From contig JAICPI010000003.1 of assembly GCA_025929895.1 (NCBI GenBank), positions 29,649 through 93,648 on the forward strand: a stretch of 64,000 nucleotides of DNA, given 5' to 3'. Shown here in pieces: positions 53,250-62,062 of the stretch. Origin of the DNA: Thermoleophilia bacterium. Its GTDB lineage: Bacteria; Actinomycetota; Thermoleophilia; Gaiellales; Gaiellaceae. The translations under genes were made by a program, and so were the position numbers. The notes under the pieces are model-generated. The model saw only the letters and a program-made list of their open reading frames with translations, did no database searches and was not told where the DNA came from. Each line of letters begins with the position of its first letter. Position 1 is the first letter of the stretch.

Positions 53250-54059
53250 CTACGGTCGTCCCGGCTTGACCGCGAGCAGGGCGTTGAAGTGCGCCGTCAC
53301 CCGCCCGGCGGGCGTCGCGCCCAGCCGCTCGAACGCCCCGAGCACGCGGAGGAAGCGAGCCTGCACGCTCGAGGATCGCCGCTCCAGCGCCGCCGCGACG
53401 ACGACGGCGAGCACGCGCGGGGCGTGCACGAGCGTCCGCTCGTCGACCGGGTCGAGGCCGGCTGCCCGTACCGTCTCGCGCATCGCGGCGCGGCCGAGCG
53501 TCGCGCCGATGTAGTACGGCTTCAGGCCGATCCGTGACGTCGTCCGTCCCGCGGCACCCCACAGCCGGTGGAGCGCCTTCCTGGGCAGCGCCTTGCCGAG
53601 CGCGAGCACGGGGTTGGCGGGGTTGTCGAGCGTGAGCACGAGCCTGCCGCCGGGCCGCAGCACGCGTGCGAGCTCGGCGAGCCCGGCGCCGATGTCGTCC
53701 TCGTCGTCGAAATGGTCCAGCGTCGAGTTCGAGACGACGGCGTCGAACGTCTCCCCGTCGAACGGAAGCTGACGGACGTCCGCGACGATCGACTCGATCC
53801 CGGGATGCCGTGCTCGCGCCGCAGCCGCGATCGCCGGCACGAGGTCGATCCCGACCACCCGTTCCGCGCGCGCGGCGAGCAGCGGCGCGAGACCCTCGCT
53901 GACGGCCTCGTCGAAGAGGTCGGTCTTCAGCACCGCGTCGAGCCGCGGCGGCAGCCAGTCCTCGAGGAGCGACCGGTTGACCACGTCGCTGTGCCGGCGC
54001 CAGAGCCCGCCCGCCGGGCGCTCCAGCCAGACGCGGGCCATTGCGTCCCATTGGCTCAC
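53250..54059 (-). CDS. SAM-dependent methyltransferase
   Basis: 269 residues, GTG at 54059 overlapping the AMP-ligase stop (GTGA). Class I Rossmann fold: VLKTDLFDEAVSEGL, VVGIDLVPAIAAAAR as the SAM loop acidic strand, DVRQLPFDGETFDAVVSNSTLDHF and LARVLRPGGRLVLTLDNP. The motif I glycine loop is degenerate (LLAARAERVVGIDL), so this is a divergent member. The substrate is unknown. It is coupled to a CapK-like ligase and an iron-type ABC importer. Confidence 0.84.
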   Translation of the reverse strand: MSQWDAMARVWLERPAGGLWRRHSDVVNRSLLEDWLPPRLDAVLKTDLFDEAVSEGLAPLLAARAERVVGIDLVPAIAAAARARHPGIESIVADVRQLPFDGETFDAVVSNSTLDHFDDEDDIGAGLAELARVLRPGGRLVLTLDNPANPVLALGKALPRKALHRLWGAAGRTTSRIGLKPYYIGATLGRAAMRETVRAAGLDPVDERTLVHAPRVLAVVVAAALERRSSSVQARFLRVLGAFERLGATPAGRVTAHFNALLAVKPGRP

Positions 54060-55636
54060 GCGCGCGGAAGCACGTGGAAGGCAGGGATCTTCCCCGCGCG
54101 CGTCGAGATCGGCTCTGCGCGCTCCACCGTCAGCGTCGAGCCGTCGCGCCAGATGTCCGCCATCATCCGCCGGTAGCCGGGACCCTCGGCGAGGCCCGCG
54201 AGCGTCCGCTCCAGCAGGGCGCGCTCGTCGACGGCGCCGATGCGCGGGCTGACGAGCAACCGAACCCGCGGCAGGCCGCCGTGCTCGTCCTCGACGAGCT
54301 GGTAGTCCGTCGGCCCGCCGCCGAAGCGCCGGGGCAGGTCGTCCTCGACGAGCCGGATCACGTCTCCGCCGAGGAAGTTGGTCCCGTCGCTCGTGAGCTT
54401 CTCGTAGCTGCGGATCGTGTGGAGGTGCAGCCCGAGGCCTGCGGCGCCGACGACGCACCCGCAGTCGCGCTCCTCGAGAACGGCCGTGTCGCCGCTCTCC
54501 ACGTTGAGCAGGAGCTTCGGCGACGTCGGGTCGAGCGACGTGAGCACCAGGGCGTCGACGTCGACACGCTGCTGCACGCTGGGCCTGCGCAGGATCGCCA
54601 CCTTGCCGCTCAGCACGTGGACGTCGTCGACCGCGGCGGGCTCGTCCGCGGCGCAGGCGATCCCGACTCGACCGAGCTCCGACATCGAGTAGTTCGAAAC
54701 CGCGCGGATCCCGACGCGCTCCATCGCCTCGAGCTTCGCGTGGGTGAGCGGCTCCCCGCCGACGCGCGCGAACGTTCCCGTCAGGTCCAGGCCGCCGGCG
54801 TCGGCGGCATGCGCGACCCGAACCGCGGCTCCGGCGGGTGCCTGGAAGTGCGCCGGCGTTCCGCGCCCGACGTAGTGCGCCAGGCGCCGGGCGATGACGT
54901 CCGGTGCGGTCAGCGGGACGTGCCGCGGCATGCGCAGCGCCGGCCCGCGCAGGCGGGTGGCGACGTGCGCCGTGCGCAGGGCGATCCAGTCCTGGAGCTG
55001 CACGTCGCGGAACCCGAAGCGATTCTGCGCGTACCACTCGAGCCGGAGCCCGAGGCGGAGCGACCGCAGCACGTTGCCGAACCCGGACCGCGCGGGCGGG
55101 GTCGGCCGCCAGATCACGGCGGGCCGGTCGAGGAGGTCGAACGCCTCGAGGAACAGCCGGTAGTACGCCGTGTGGTGGACGACGTGCCCGAAGTCCATCA
55201 TCGTCCGTCGAGGGGCGCCGCTCGAGCCGCCGCTGACGCCGCTGTAGCCCGGGCGCAAGACCGGGTTGTCGAAGTCCTCGTGCCTGGTCGGCAGCTCGAG
55301 CCCGCCCGGCCGAACGATCGGCCGGTGACCCTTGAACTCCTCCAGCGTGAGGTACACGCCCTGCTCGTACAGTCGAGCGAGCGCGCCCTCCAGCCCGACG
55401 TCACGGACGAGCGAGGCGACGTCGCCGTGCGCGACGCCGACGTGGTCGAGCAGCGCGCGGTAGCGGCTGTCGGGTCGCGCGTAGACGGCGCGCTCGAGGT
55501 GGCCGAGGAACGTGCGCTCGCGGTGGCGAAGCTGCTCGTCCAACAGCCGGCGGCACTCCTCGGGCGGGAACTCGCTGCCGAGATAGCGCCAGAGATCGCC
55601 CGCGAACGTGCGGAAGCGGCGCAGCTCAGCGAGCAT
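54056..55636 (-). CDS. AMP-forming ligase of the phenylacetate-CoA ligase/CapK type
   Basis: 526 residues, ATG at 55636. The order of motifs fits the PaaK/CapK superfamily: YSGVSGGSSGAPRRTMMD as the P-loop-like phosphate motif, YSMSELGRVG as the A5 region, and DVDALVLTSLDPTSPKLLLNVESGDTAVLEERDCGC with Cys residues typical of CapK relatives. A terminal basic motif (RAGKIPAFHVL) may hold the catalytic lysine. It probably activates a carboxylic acid for attachment to an envelope or secreted molecule. It overlaps fbpC-like by 11 bases and the methyltransferase by four. Confidence 0.82.
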   Translation of the reverse strand: MLAELRRFRTFAGDLWRYLGSEFPPEECRRLLDEQLRHRERTFLGHLERAVYARPDSRYRALLDHVGVAHGDVASLVRDVGLEGALARLYEQGVYLTLEEFKGHRPIVRPGGLELPTRHEDFDNPVLRPGYSGVSGGSSGAPRRTMMDFGHVVHHTAYYRLFLEAFDLLDRPAVIWRPTPPARSGFGNVLRSLRLGLRLEWYAQNRFGFRDVQLQDWIALRTAHVATRLRGPALRMPRHVPLTAPDVIARRLAHYVGRGTPAHFQAPAGAAVRVAHAADAGGLDLTGTFARVGGEPLTHAKLEAMERVGIRAVSNYSMSELGRVGIACAADEPAAVDDVHVLSGKVAILRRPSVQQRVDVDALVLTSLDPTSPKLLLNVESGDTAVLEERDCGCVVGAAGLGLHLHTIRSYEKLTSDGTNFLGGDVIRLVEDDLPRRFGGGPTDYQLVEDEHGGLPRVRLLVSPRIGAVDERALLERTLAGLAEGPGYRRMMADIWRDGSTLTVERAEPISTRAGKIPAFHVLPRA

Positions 55637-56735
55637 CGTCCGCCTCCGCCACGGTGCACGCCCCGGGCTCGAACCGCAGCCGCACCTGCGTGCCCGGCCT
55701 GATCGTTCCGGCGCGCACCGGTCCTCGTGACCGAACCTCGACGTCGCCGACCGCGACGACGTGGTCGACGGCACTGCCGAGGTACGCGCGCGTGACGACG
55801 ACGCCGCGCCAGCCTTCGTCGCCGTCGTCCGCGTCGAGCTCGAGCACGACGTGCTCGGGCCGGACGACGACGAGCACGGCCGCGCCGGGCGCGACCGTCT
55901 CCGAGCGCGCGCGGAGTGTGCCGTGCGCGGTCCGCACGACTGCGTGACCGTCGCCGCCGCCCGCCTCGACCACGCCCTCGAAGAGGTTGGACGAGCCGAC
56001 GAACCCCGCGACGAACCGCGACGCGGGTCGGGTGTAGACGTCGCGTGGGCGTCCAACCTGCTCCAGCCGTCCGCCTCGCATCACGCCGATCATGTTCGAC
56101 AGGGCGAGAGCCTCGAGCTGATCGTGCGTCACGTAGACGCTCGTCACGCGGAGCTCGCGCTGGAGCCGCTTGAGCTCGAGCCTCATCTCCTCGCGCAGCT
56201 GCAGGTCGAGACTGGACAGCGGCTCGTCGAGCAGGAGCAGCCGGGGCTCCGTCACGAGCGCCCTGGCGAGCGCGAGCCGCTGCTGCTGACCGCCCGAGAG
56301 GTCGGTCGCGGGCCGGCCGGCGAGCTCGGCGAGCTGCACGGCCTCGAGCACGCGGCCGACGCGGGCGGAGACCTCGCGCTTCGGCGGTCGGCGTCGGCGC
56401 GGCCGGGAGACGAGGGGGAAGGCGACGTTTCCGAAGACCGAGAGATGCGGCCAGATCGCGTACGACTGGAAGACCATCCCGAGCTCGCGCCGGTTCGCCG
56501 GCACGAAGCGTCCCCCGGTCGCGGAGAAAAGCGTCACGCCGTCGACGGCGATGCGGCCGGCATCCGGTCGCTCGAGCCCCGCGACGCAGCGCAGCAGCGT
56601 CGTCTTGCCGCAGCCCGAGGGCCCGAGCAGGCTGAACAGGCGCCCTTCCTCGACCGTGAACGAGACGCCGTCGACCGCGACGACGCCTCCGTGCCGGCCC
56701 TCGAACGTCTTGACGAGGCCCTCAACCTCGAGCAC
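55626..56735 (-). CDS. Fbp/Pot-type ABC importer ATPase with TOBE domain
   Basis: 369 residues. Walker A GPSGCGKTT (about 38-46), Q-loop FQSYAIWPHLSV, signature LSGGQQQRLALARAL, Walker B LLLLDEPLSSLD and H-loop VTHDQLEA are all present, with a TOBE domain from about 285. IWPHLSV is typical of the FbpC/PotA iron(III)/polyamine class. It energises the permease encoded directly upstream (14-base overlap). Confidence 0.92.
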   Translation of the reverse strand: MLEVEGLVKTFEGRHGGVVAVDGVSFTVEEGRLFSLLGPSGCGKTTLLRCVAGLERPDAGRIAVDGVTLFSATGGRFVPANRRELGMVFQSYAIWPHLSVFGNVAFPLVSRPRRRRPPKREVSARVGRVLEAVQLAELAGRPATDLSGGQQQRLALARALVTEPRLLLLDEPLSSLDLQLREEMRLELKRLQRELRVTSVYVTHDQLEALALSNMIGVMRGGRLEQVGRPRDVYTRPASRFVAGFVGSSNLFEGVVEAGGGDGHAVVRTAHGTLRARSETVAPGAAVLVVVRPEHVVLELDADDGDEGWRGVVVTRAYLGSAVDHVVAVGDVEVRSRGPVRAGTIRPGTQVRLRFEPGACTVAEADDAR

Positions 56736-58440
56736 GGCTCACCTGCCTGCCGAACCGCTGGAACAGGAGCGTCGCCGCGAGGACGAGCACGAGCGAGACG
56801 ACGGAGACGACGACACCGAGCGCGCCCACCGAGCGGAAGCTGCCGTTCTGGAACTCGTTCCAGATCGCAACGGCGAGCACCTCCTGGCCCGGCGCGTAGA
56901 GCACGATCGACGCGGACAGCTCGCGCATCGCGAACACGACGACCATGATCCACCCGGCGAGCAGGCCGGGCCCCGCGAGCGGGAGCACGACCCGCCGGAA
57001 CGTCTGCCACCACGACGCGCCGCTCATGTGTGCGGCGTCCTCGAGATCCTGCCCCAGCTGCGACATCGCCGCGGACGCGGTGCGAAGGCCGTAGGGCAGG
57101 AAGCGCGTCACGTAGGCGACGAGGAGCAACCACAGCGTCCCGTAGATCGTCCAGGGCGCACGGAGCCAGAACGCGAGCAGCGCAGCCCCGAGCACGAGCC
57201 CGGGCAGCGCCAGCGGCAGAAACGCCGTCGCGTCCGCGAGCCGGCGACCGCGCACGCCGGAGCGGACCGAGAACCACGCGACGACCGCCCCGATCGCGAC
57301 GGTCGTGGTCGCGGCAGCCGTCGCGAGGAGCAGAGAGTTGCGGAACGCGCGGAGCGTCACCGAGCTGTCGAAGACGTCCCGGTAGCCGTCCAGCGACGCG
57401 CGACCGAGGCTGTCGCCCGACGGAGCGGCGAGATACGGCTGCGTCGAGATCCAGCCGAGCGCGAGCATCGGCAGGACGATCGCGATCGCGACGTAGAGCG
57501 ACACCGCCGCGAAGACGGGCCAGCGCGAGCGTCCGAGCGGAAGCGGGCGCCCGCGCGCTCCTCGTCCTGTGACCGTCTCGTACGAGCGCCGACGTCGCGT
57601 GAGCGACGCGAGCAGGACGGCGCCGGCGCACGTGAGCGCGAGGAGCGGCAGCGCGTACGCCCCTGCGAGCGCGATCCCGTCGGGGAACCGCTGGAGCGCC
57701 TGGAAGATCCGGGCGGTGAACACCCAGGTGTCGCCGGGGATGCCGAGCAAGGCCGGAACGTCGAAGCTCTCGAGGGCGCTGATCATCGACACGAGCGCCG
57801 CCGCCAGCAGGGCCGGGCGCAGGAGCGGAAGCGTGATCCGGCGCACGACCGTCGGCAGGGACGCACCGGCCGTGAGCGCCGACTCCTCGAGCGACGTGTC
57901 GAGCGAGCGCAGCGCCGCCGCCGTGAGCAGGAGCACGAGCGGCACCGCGTGGAACGCCTCGACGACGATCATCCCCCGCAGACCGAAGACGTCGACGGTG
58001 CCCGCCCCCGCGACCGAGTTGATCAGGCCCGCGTTCGGGCTCGCCAGGAAGATCCAGGCGATCGTGTAGAGCACGCCGGGGACCACGAGCGGGAGCAGCG
58101 CGACCGCGAGGACCGTGCGCCTCAGCGGCAGGTCGGTGCGCACGATCAGCCACGCGAGCGGGACGCCGATCAGCATCGCGAGCGCCGTCGCGCCGGCCGC
58201 GAAGAGGAGCGAGGTCCACGCCATGCCTCCGAGGCCGTCCACCGCGTACGCCTCCCGGACGTAGCGGAGCGAGACGCCGCCGTCGTCGAAGAAGGTGCGC
58301 CAGAGCAGGTACCCGAGCGGGGTGAGCACGAGGAAGCCGACGAGAGCCGTGACCGCCGCCACCGGAAGCTGGGGATGGGCGATCGAGGCGAACGGTCGAC
58401 GCCCGTCGGAAACGGCAGGCACGGTTGCGTAGTCGCTCAT
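56722..58440 (-). CDS. Fbp-type ABC importer permease (fused double domain)
   Basis: 572 residues, ATG at 58440. Two six-helix halves of the binding-protein-dependent transport type are fused in one chain, as in FbpB; each ends with an EAA loop (SLEESALTAGASLPTVVRRITLP and DLEDAAHMSGASWWQTFRRVVLP). It forms the channel for the substrate delivered by the divergently encoded binding protein. First gene of a minus-strand operon with the ATPase, CapK-like ligase, methyltransferase and possibly the secreted protein. Confidence 0.92.
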   Translation of the reverse strand: MSDYATVPAVSDGRRPFASIAHPQLPVAAVTALVGFLVLTPLGYLLWRTFFDDGGVSLRYVREAYAVDGLGGMAWTSLLFAAGATALAMLIGVPLAWLIVRTDLPLRRTVLAVALLPLVVPGVLYTIAWIFLASPNAGLINSVAGAGTVDVFGLRGMIVVEAFHAVPLVLLLTAAALRSLDTSLEESALTAGASLPTVVRRITLPLLRPALLAAALVSMISALESFDVPALLGIPGDTWVFTARIFQALQRFPDGIALAGAYALPLLALTCAGAVLLASLTRRRRSYETVTGRGARGRPLPLGRSRWPVFAAVSLYVAIAIVLPMLALGWISTQPYLAAPSGDSLGRASLDGYRDVFDSSVTLRAFRNSLLLATAAATTTVAIGAVVAWFSVRSGVRGRRLADATAFLPLALPGLVLGAALLAFWLRAPWTIYGTLWLLLVAYVTRFLPYGLRTASAAMSQLGQDLEDAAHMSGASWWQTFRRVVLPLAGPGLLAGWIMVVVFAMRELSASIVLYAPGQEVLAVAIWNEFQNGSFRSVGALGVVVSVVSLVLVLAATLLFQRFGRQVSRARG

Positions 58441-58483
58441 GGAAGGGTGGACCGGACGGACGCCTGCCGGCCAACCGAGCGAC

Positions 58484-58489
58484 CATAAT
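58484..58489 (+). promoter_or_regulatory. -10 element CATAAT before the binding-protein gene
   Basis: CATAAT is followed by six bases and GTG at 58496. The 55-base divergent gap should also contain the promoter of the fbpB-like operon; no clear palindrome of the Fur type is visible. Confidence 0.4.
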
Positions 58490-58495
58490 CGCACG

Positions 58496-59584
58496 GTGCT
58501 CGCTTCCCGAACGCTGCGCTGCGGGCTCGCTTGCCTGGTGCTCCTCGCCGGTTGCGGAGGCGGGGACGAGTCGCCGGACGGGCCCACGTTCGAGGAGGTG
58601 CTCGCGGCCGTCGAAGGCCTGAGCGGCGACGAGGCGGCTCGGAAGCTCGCCGAGCTCGCCGCGCAGGAGGACGGCCGCCTGAGCATGTACTCGTCGCTGA
58701 GCGACGAGGTGGGCACGGAGATCGCCGACCGCTTCGCGGAGCGCTACGACGTCGACGTCTCGATCTACACCGCGAACTCGAACGTGGTCGCACAGCGCCT
58801 GTCAGAGGAGGCTGCGGCCGGACATCGCGGCGCCGACCTCGCCGAGCTCTCGACCACCGTGCTGATCACCTTGGCGCGAAACGGCGTGCTCGCGAAGGGC
58901 CTCCCGGTCGACACGGAGGGGATCGACGAGGTCGTGGTCGACGAGAGCTGGGTCGCGGTCCGCCACAACCGCTTCGCGGTGAGCTGGAACACCGAGCGCG
59001 TCCCGGCCGGGACGCAGCCCCGGCGCTGGGAGGACCTGGCCGACCCCCGCTGGAACGGCAAGCTGGCGCTCGAGCTCGAGGATCACGACTGGTACGCGGG
59101 GCTCCGCGGCCACTGGGCCGAGCAGGGCAAGTCGGCGGAGGAGATCGACCGCCTGTTCGAGGAGATGGCCCAGGGCGCGAAGGTGATCAAGGGACACTCC
59201 CTGCTGGGCCAGCTGACGGCGTCCGGAGAGGTCTCCGTCGCCGCGTCGAACTTCAGCCACATCGTCGACCGGGAGCGGCTCCAGGGCGCGCCGCTCCGCT
59301 GGACGCCTGCCGTCGAACCGACGTTCCTCCGCGCGCAGGGAATGGGGATCGTCGCGGGCGCGAGACGACCCGCGACAGCGGCCCTCTTCATCCAGTGGGC
59401 GCTCACCGAGGGGCAGGCGCTCTACGCCGAGAACGAGTGGGTCCCGGCGCGTCGGATCGGCGCCACGAAGGACGACCTCGAGCAGGTCGTGCTCGACGTG
59501 AAGCGGATCGCGGCGGAGGAGCAGCGGTGGATCGAGGAGTACAACCGTCTCGTGCGGCGCGGCACGCTCGTGGCGGAGGACTAG
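58496..59584 (+). CDS. Iron(III)-type ABC transporter substrate-binding lipoprotein
   Basis: 362 residues from GTG at 58496. The lipobox is LLAGC (lipid-anchored Cys at about residue 20). The type II periplasmic-binding fold begins GRLSMYSSLSDEVGTEIADRFAERY and continues with the hinge segments AVSWNTERVP and GQLTASGEVSVAASNFSHIV, as in FbpA/FutA-like proteins. It should capture ferric iron or a related solute and pass it to the divergently encoded permease. It is followed five bases later by an ABC-2 exporter gene. Confidence 0.88.
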   Translation: MLASRTLRCGLACLVLLAGCGGGDESPDGPTFEEVLAAVEGLSGDEAARKLAELAAQEDGRLSMYSSLSDEVGTEIADRFAERYDVDVSIYTANSNVVAQRLSEEAAAGHRGADLAELSTTVLITLARNGVLAKGLPVDTEGIDEVVVDESWVAVRHNRFAVSWNTERVPAGTQPRRWEDLADPRWNGKLALELEDHDWYAGLRGHWAEQGKSAEEIDRLFEEMAQGAKVIKGHSLLGQLTASGEVSVAASNFSHIVDRERLQGAPLRWTPAVEPTFLRAQGMGIVAGARRPATAALFIQWALTEGQALYAENEWVPARRIGATKDDLEQVVLDVKRIAAEEQRWIEEYNRLVRRGTLVAED

Positions 59585-59589
59585 CGGGG

Positions 59590-60408
59590 TTGGCCGAGCC
59601 GGCGGCGTCGTCCGGCCGCGATGGCGGCGATCGAGGAGCGCTGCCGGCGGCCGTCGCTCGAAACGTCGAGCTGCTCGCCGCCCTGGTGGCGTCCGACCTG
59701 CGCGCGCGCTACGGCCGCGGGCGGTTCCGGATGCTCAAGTGGCTGCTCGACCCGTTCGCGCTCGTCGGCGTCTACCTGCTCCTCGTCACGTTCGTGCTCG
59801 ACCGCCCCGGTCGCGCGCCGGGCGTGAGCCTCGCCTGTGCGGTGATCCCCTTCCAGCTCGTGATGATGGCGGTCATGAACGGGATGAACTCGGTCAACCT
59901 GCGCCGCTCGATCGTGCTGAACACGCCGCTGCCGCGCTTGATGATCCCGCTGTCGGGCGCGCTGACCGAGACCGTCGCGTTCGCCGCCAGCCTGAGCCTG
60001 CTTGCGCTGATGGTCGCCGTCTACGACGTCCCCCTGACGGCGGCCGTGCTCTGGCTGCCGGTCGTGCTCGCGGTCAACGTGCTCCTCGCGATCGCGGTCG
60101 CCTACCTCGCGTCGCTCGTCGGTCTCTGGTTCCGGGAGCTGCGTCCGTTCATGATCAGCTTCGTCCGCGCGCTCTTCTTCCTCGCGCCGGGCCTCGTCCC
60201 GCTGTCGACGATCGGCGGGCGCGCCTACGACCTGATCCGGCTGAACCCGCTCACCGGCCTGTTCGAGGCCTACCGCGCCGTCGTCGTCGAAGGCCACCGC
60301 CCGGCCGCGTGGGAGCTCCTCTACCCCACCGCGGTCGCGCTGCTCCTGCTCGCGGTGCTGCTGCCCGTGTACCGGCGGGAGGCGCGCCACTTCGCGAAGG
60401 TCGTGTGA
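59590..60408 (+). CDS. ABC-2 exporter permease, Wzm-like
   Basis: 272 residues from TTG at 59590. Six membrane helices; NVELLAALVASDLRARYGRGRFRMLKWLLDPFALVGVYLLL is the characteristic start of polysaccharide-type ABC-2 permeases, and the final part has FRELRPFMISFVRALFFLAPGLVPLS and LNPLTGLFEAYRAVVVEG. It probably exports an undecaprenyl-linked glycan. GTGA overlap joins it to the ATPase gene downstream. Confidence 0.88.
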   Translation: MAEPAASSGRDGGDRGALPAAVARNVELLAALVASDLRARYGRGRFRMLKWLLDPFALVGVYLLLVTFVLDRPGRAPGVSLACAVIPFQLVMMAVMNGMNSVNLRRSIVLNTPLPRLMIPLSGALTETVAFAASLSLLALMVAVYDVPLTAAVLWLPVVLAVNVLLAIAVAYLASLVGLWFRELRPFMISFVRALFFLAPGLVPLSTIGGRAYDLIRLNPLTGLFEAYRAVVVEGHRPAAWELLYPTAVALLLLAVLLPVYRREARHFAKVV

Positions 60409-61121
60409 CCGCGTCGATCGCAGCGGACGGGCTCGGCGTCAGGTTCCAGTTCGACCGCCAGAGCCGCGTGGTCTCGCCGCAGCTCGCGCGCCTGCGCCGG
60501 CGCGGCGAGGAATCGTGGGGCCTCCGCGGCGTCTCCTTCTCCGTCGGGCCCGGCGAAGGGGTCGCGCTCGTCGGCGCGAGCGGCTCGGGCAAGACGACGC
60601 TCCTTCGCTGCATCGGCGGGATCTTCGCCGCGGACGAAGGGCGCATCGCCGTGCGCGGCCACGTCGCCTCGCTGCTGTCGATCGACGCGGGCCTCACGGG
60701 CGAGCTGACGGGGCGGGAGAACGCGATGCTCCTCGGCGTCGTCGGCGGGCTGACCCGTCGCGAGGTGCGGCGCTCGCTCGACGAGATCCGCACGCGCACC
60801 GCGCTCGAGGACGAGTTCGACCACCCGGTCTCGAGCTACTCGCAGGGGATGCGGGCGCGGCTCGGGTTCGCCGTCGCGGTGCAGGCCGGCGCGGACGTGC
60901 TCCTGCTCGACGAGGTCCACGAGGCGCTCGACCACGAGTTCCGCTCCGTCGTCGAGGCGTTCACCCGCAGCCTCCTCGCGCGCGGCGGGGTCGTCGTCGC
61001 CGCGGGCCACGACCACCCGCTGCTCGAGCGGATCTGCGAGCGGGGGATCCTGCTCTCGGCCGGGCACCTCCGCGCGGACGGTTCCTTCGCCGAGGTCGTC
61101 CGCGAGTACCTCCTGACGTGA
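60405..61121 (+). CDS. ABC exporter ATPase, Wzt-like (short)
   Basis: 238 residues. Walker A GASGSGKTT, the signature SYSQGMRARLGFAVA and LLLDEVHEALDHEF as Walker B match Wzt/TagH-type ATPases of polysaccharide exporters; the Glu after the Walker B Asp is kept. The carbohydrate-binding C-terminal domain of Wzt is absent, as in TagH-like short forms. It works with the upstream permease. The signature motif differs from the LSGGQ consensus in the way typical for this subgroup. Confidence 0.88.
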   Translation: MTASIAADGLGVRFQFDRQSRVVSPQLARLRRRGEESWGLRGVSFSVGPGEGVALVGASGSGKTTLLRCIGGIFAADEGRIAVRGHVASLLSIDAGLTGELTGRENAMLLGVVGGLTRREVRRSLDEIRTRTALEDEFDHPVSSYSQGMRARLGFAVAVQAGADVLLLDEVHEALDHEFRSVVEAFTRSLLARGGVVVAAGHDHPLLERICERGILLSAGHLRADGSFAEVVREYLLT

Positions 61122-61189
61122 CCGTCGACTACTCGCCCTCTCGTTCGTCTTAGAGAGTGGGGGGACGACCGAGCGAAAGGAGCGGGCTG

Positions 61190-61561
61190 ATGGCAGGGCA
61201 GATGGTGCACCTGGAGATCCCGGCCGGCGACACGGCGAAGGCGCGCGAGTTCTGGGGCTCGCTCTTCGGCTGGGAGTGGCAGGCGTTCGAGGGCCCGTCG
61301 GAGTACCATATGACGCGCTTCTCGGAGACCACCGGCGGCGCGATCTACGTGCCCGACGAGGCCGCCAAGCGCGGCATGCGCGTCTACTTCGACGTCGACG
61401 ACATCAACGCGGCCAACGCGAAGGTGCAGGAGCTCGGCGGCGAGGCCGGGGAGGCCGGCTCCGTCCCGGGGATGGGCTGGTTCTCGATCTGCAAGGACAA
61501 CGAGGGGAACGAGTTCGGGCTCTGGCAGAACGATCCCAGCGCGCCCGCACCGGGCCAGTAA
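61190..61561 (+). CDS. VOC-family protein
   Basis: 123 residues, ATG at 61190 with AAGGAG about eight bases upstream. HLEIPAGDTAKAREFWGSLFGW is the classic start of the VOC fold, and MGWFSICKDNEGNEFGLWQND its end, with a metal-ligand Glu. The protein is a short one-domain form of the CFP30-like glyoxalase group. The substrate is unknown. It converges with greA across a bidirectional hairpin. Confidence 0.87.
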   Translation: MAGQMVHLEIPAGDTAKAREFWGSLFGWEWQAFEGPSEYHMTRFSETTGGAIYVPDEAAKRGMRVYFDVDDINAANAKVQELGGEAGEAGSVPGMGWFSICKDNEGNEFGLWQNDPSAPAPGQ

Positions 61562-61578
61562 GCGATCCCACGCGACCA

Positions 61579-61606
61579 GGAGGGGCGGGCTCGTGCCCGC
61601 CTCTCC
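61579..61606. terminator. Bidirectional hairpin terminator between VOC and greA genes
   Basis: GAGGGGCGGGC at 61580-61590 pairs with GCCCGCCTCTC at 61595-61605 around TCGT with one G-U pair, plus one flanking pair. It lies centrally in the 48-base gap between two convergent stops. Confidence 0.65.
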
Positions 61607-61609
61607 CTG

Positions 61610-62062
61610 CTAGCTGCCGACCGACAGGATGCGGGCGCGCCATGGGCCCCGCGGCGCGTCGATCTCGACTTCGTCGCCGGTGCGAGCCCCCAGCAGCGCG
61701 CGGCCCAGCGGCGAGTCCGGAGACACACCGCCCACGCTCGAGATCTCGATCGCCATCCGCTCGCCGCGCTCGTCCTCGATCTCGACCTTGGAGCCGACGA
61801 CCACGGTGATGCTGGTAGCGGGATCGTCTTCGGCGATCACCGCTCGGACGAGCCGGTCTCGCAGAATCGCGATCTTCCGCTCGAGCATGCCCTGCTCGTT
61901 CTTGGCCGCGTGGTACTCGAAGTTCTCCGAGAGGTCGCCGAAGCCGCGCGCCGTCTCGATCGCCTCGATCGCGGCCGCGCGGCGCGGCCCCTCGAGCTCC
62001 CGGAGCTCCGCCTCCAACTGCTCCTTCTGGGCGCTCGTCAGCGGTTCGGGTCTGTCAGGCAT
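61610..62062 (-). CDS. greA: Transcription elongation factor GreA
   Basis: 150 residues, ATG at 62062. The coiled-coil N-terminal domain (1-80) carries the acidic tip in FGDLSENFEYHAAKNEQGMLE, and the C-terminal FKBP-like domain (85-150) has VGSKVEIEDERGERMAI and SPLGRALLGARTGDEVEI. It enters the RNA polymerase secondary channel and stimulates cleavage of backtracked RNA. It begins immediately after the oligoendopeptidase stop, with no spacer. Confidence 0.95.
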   Translation of the reverse strand: MPDRPEPLTSAQKEQLEAELRELEGPRRAAAIEAIETARGFGDLSENFEYHAAKNEQGMLERKIAILRDRLVRAVIAEDDPATSITVVVGSKVEIEDERGERMAIEISSVGGVSPDSPLGRALLGARTGDEVEIDAPRGPWRARILSVGS

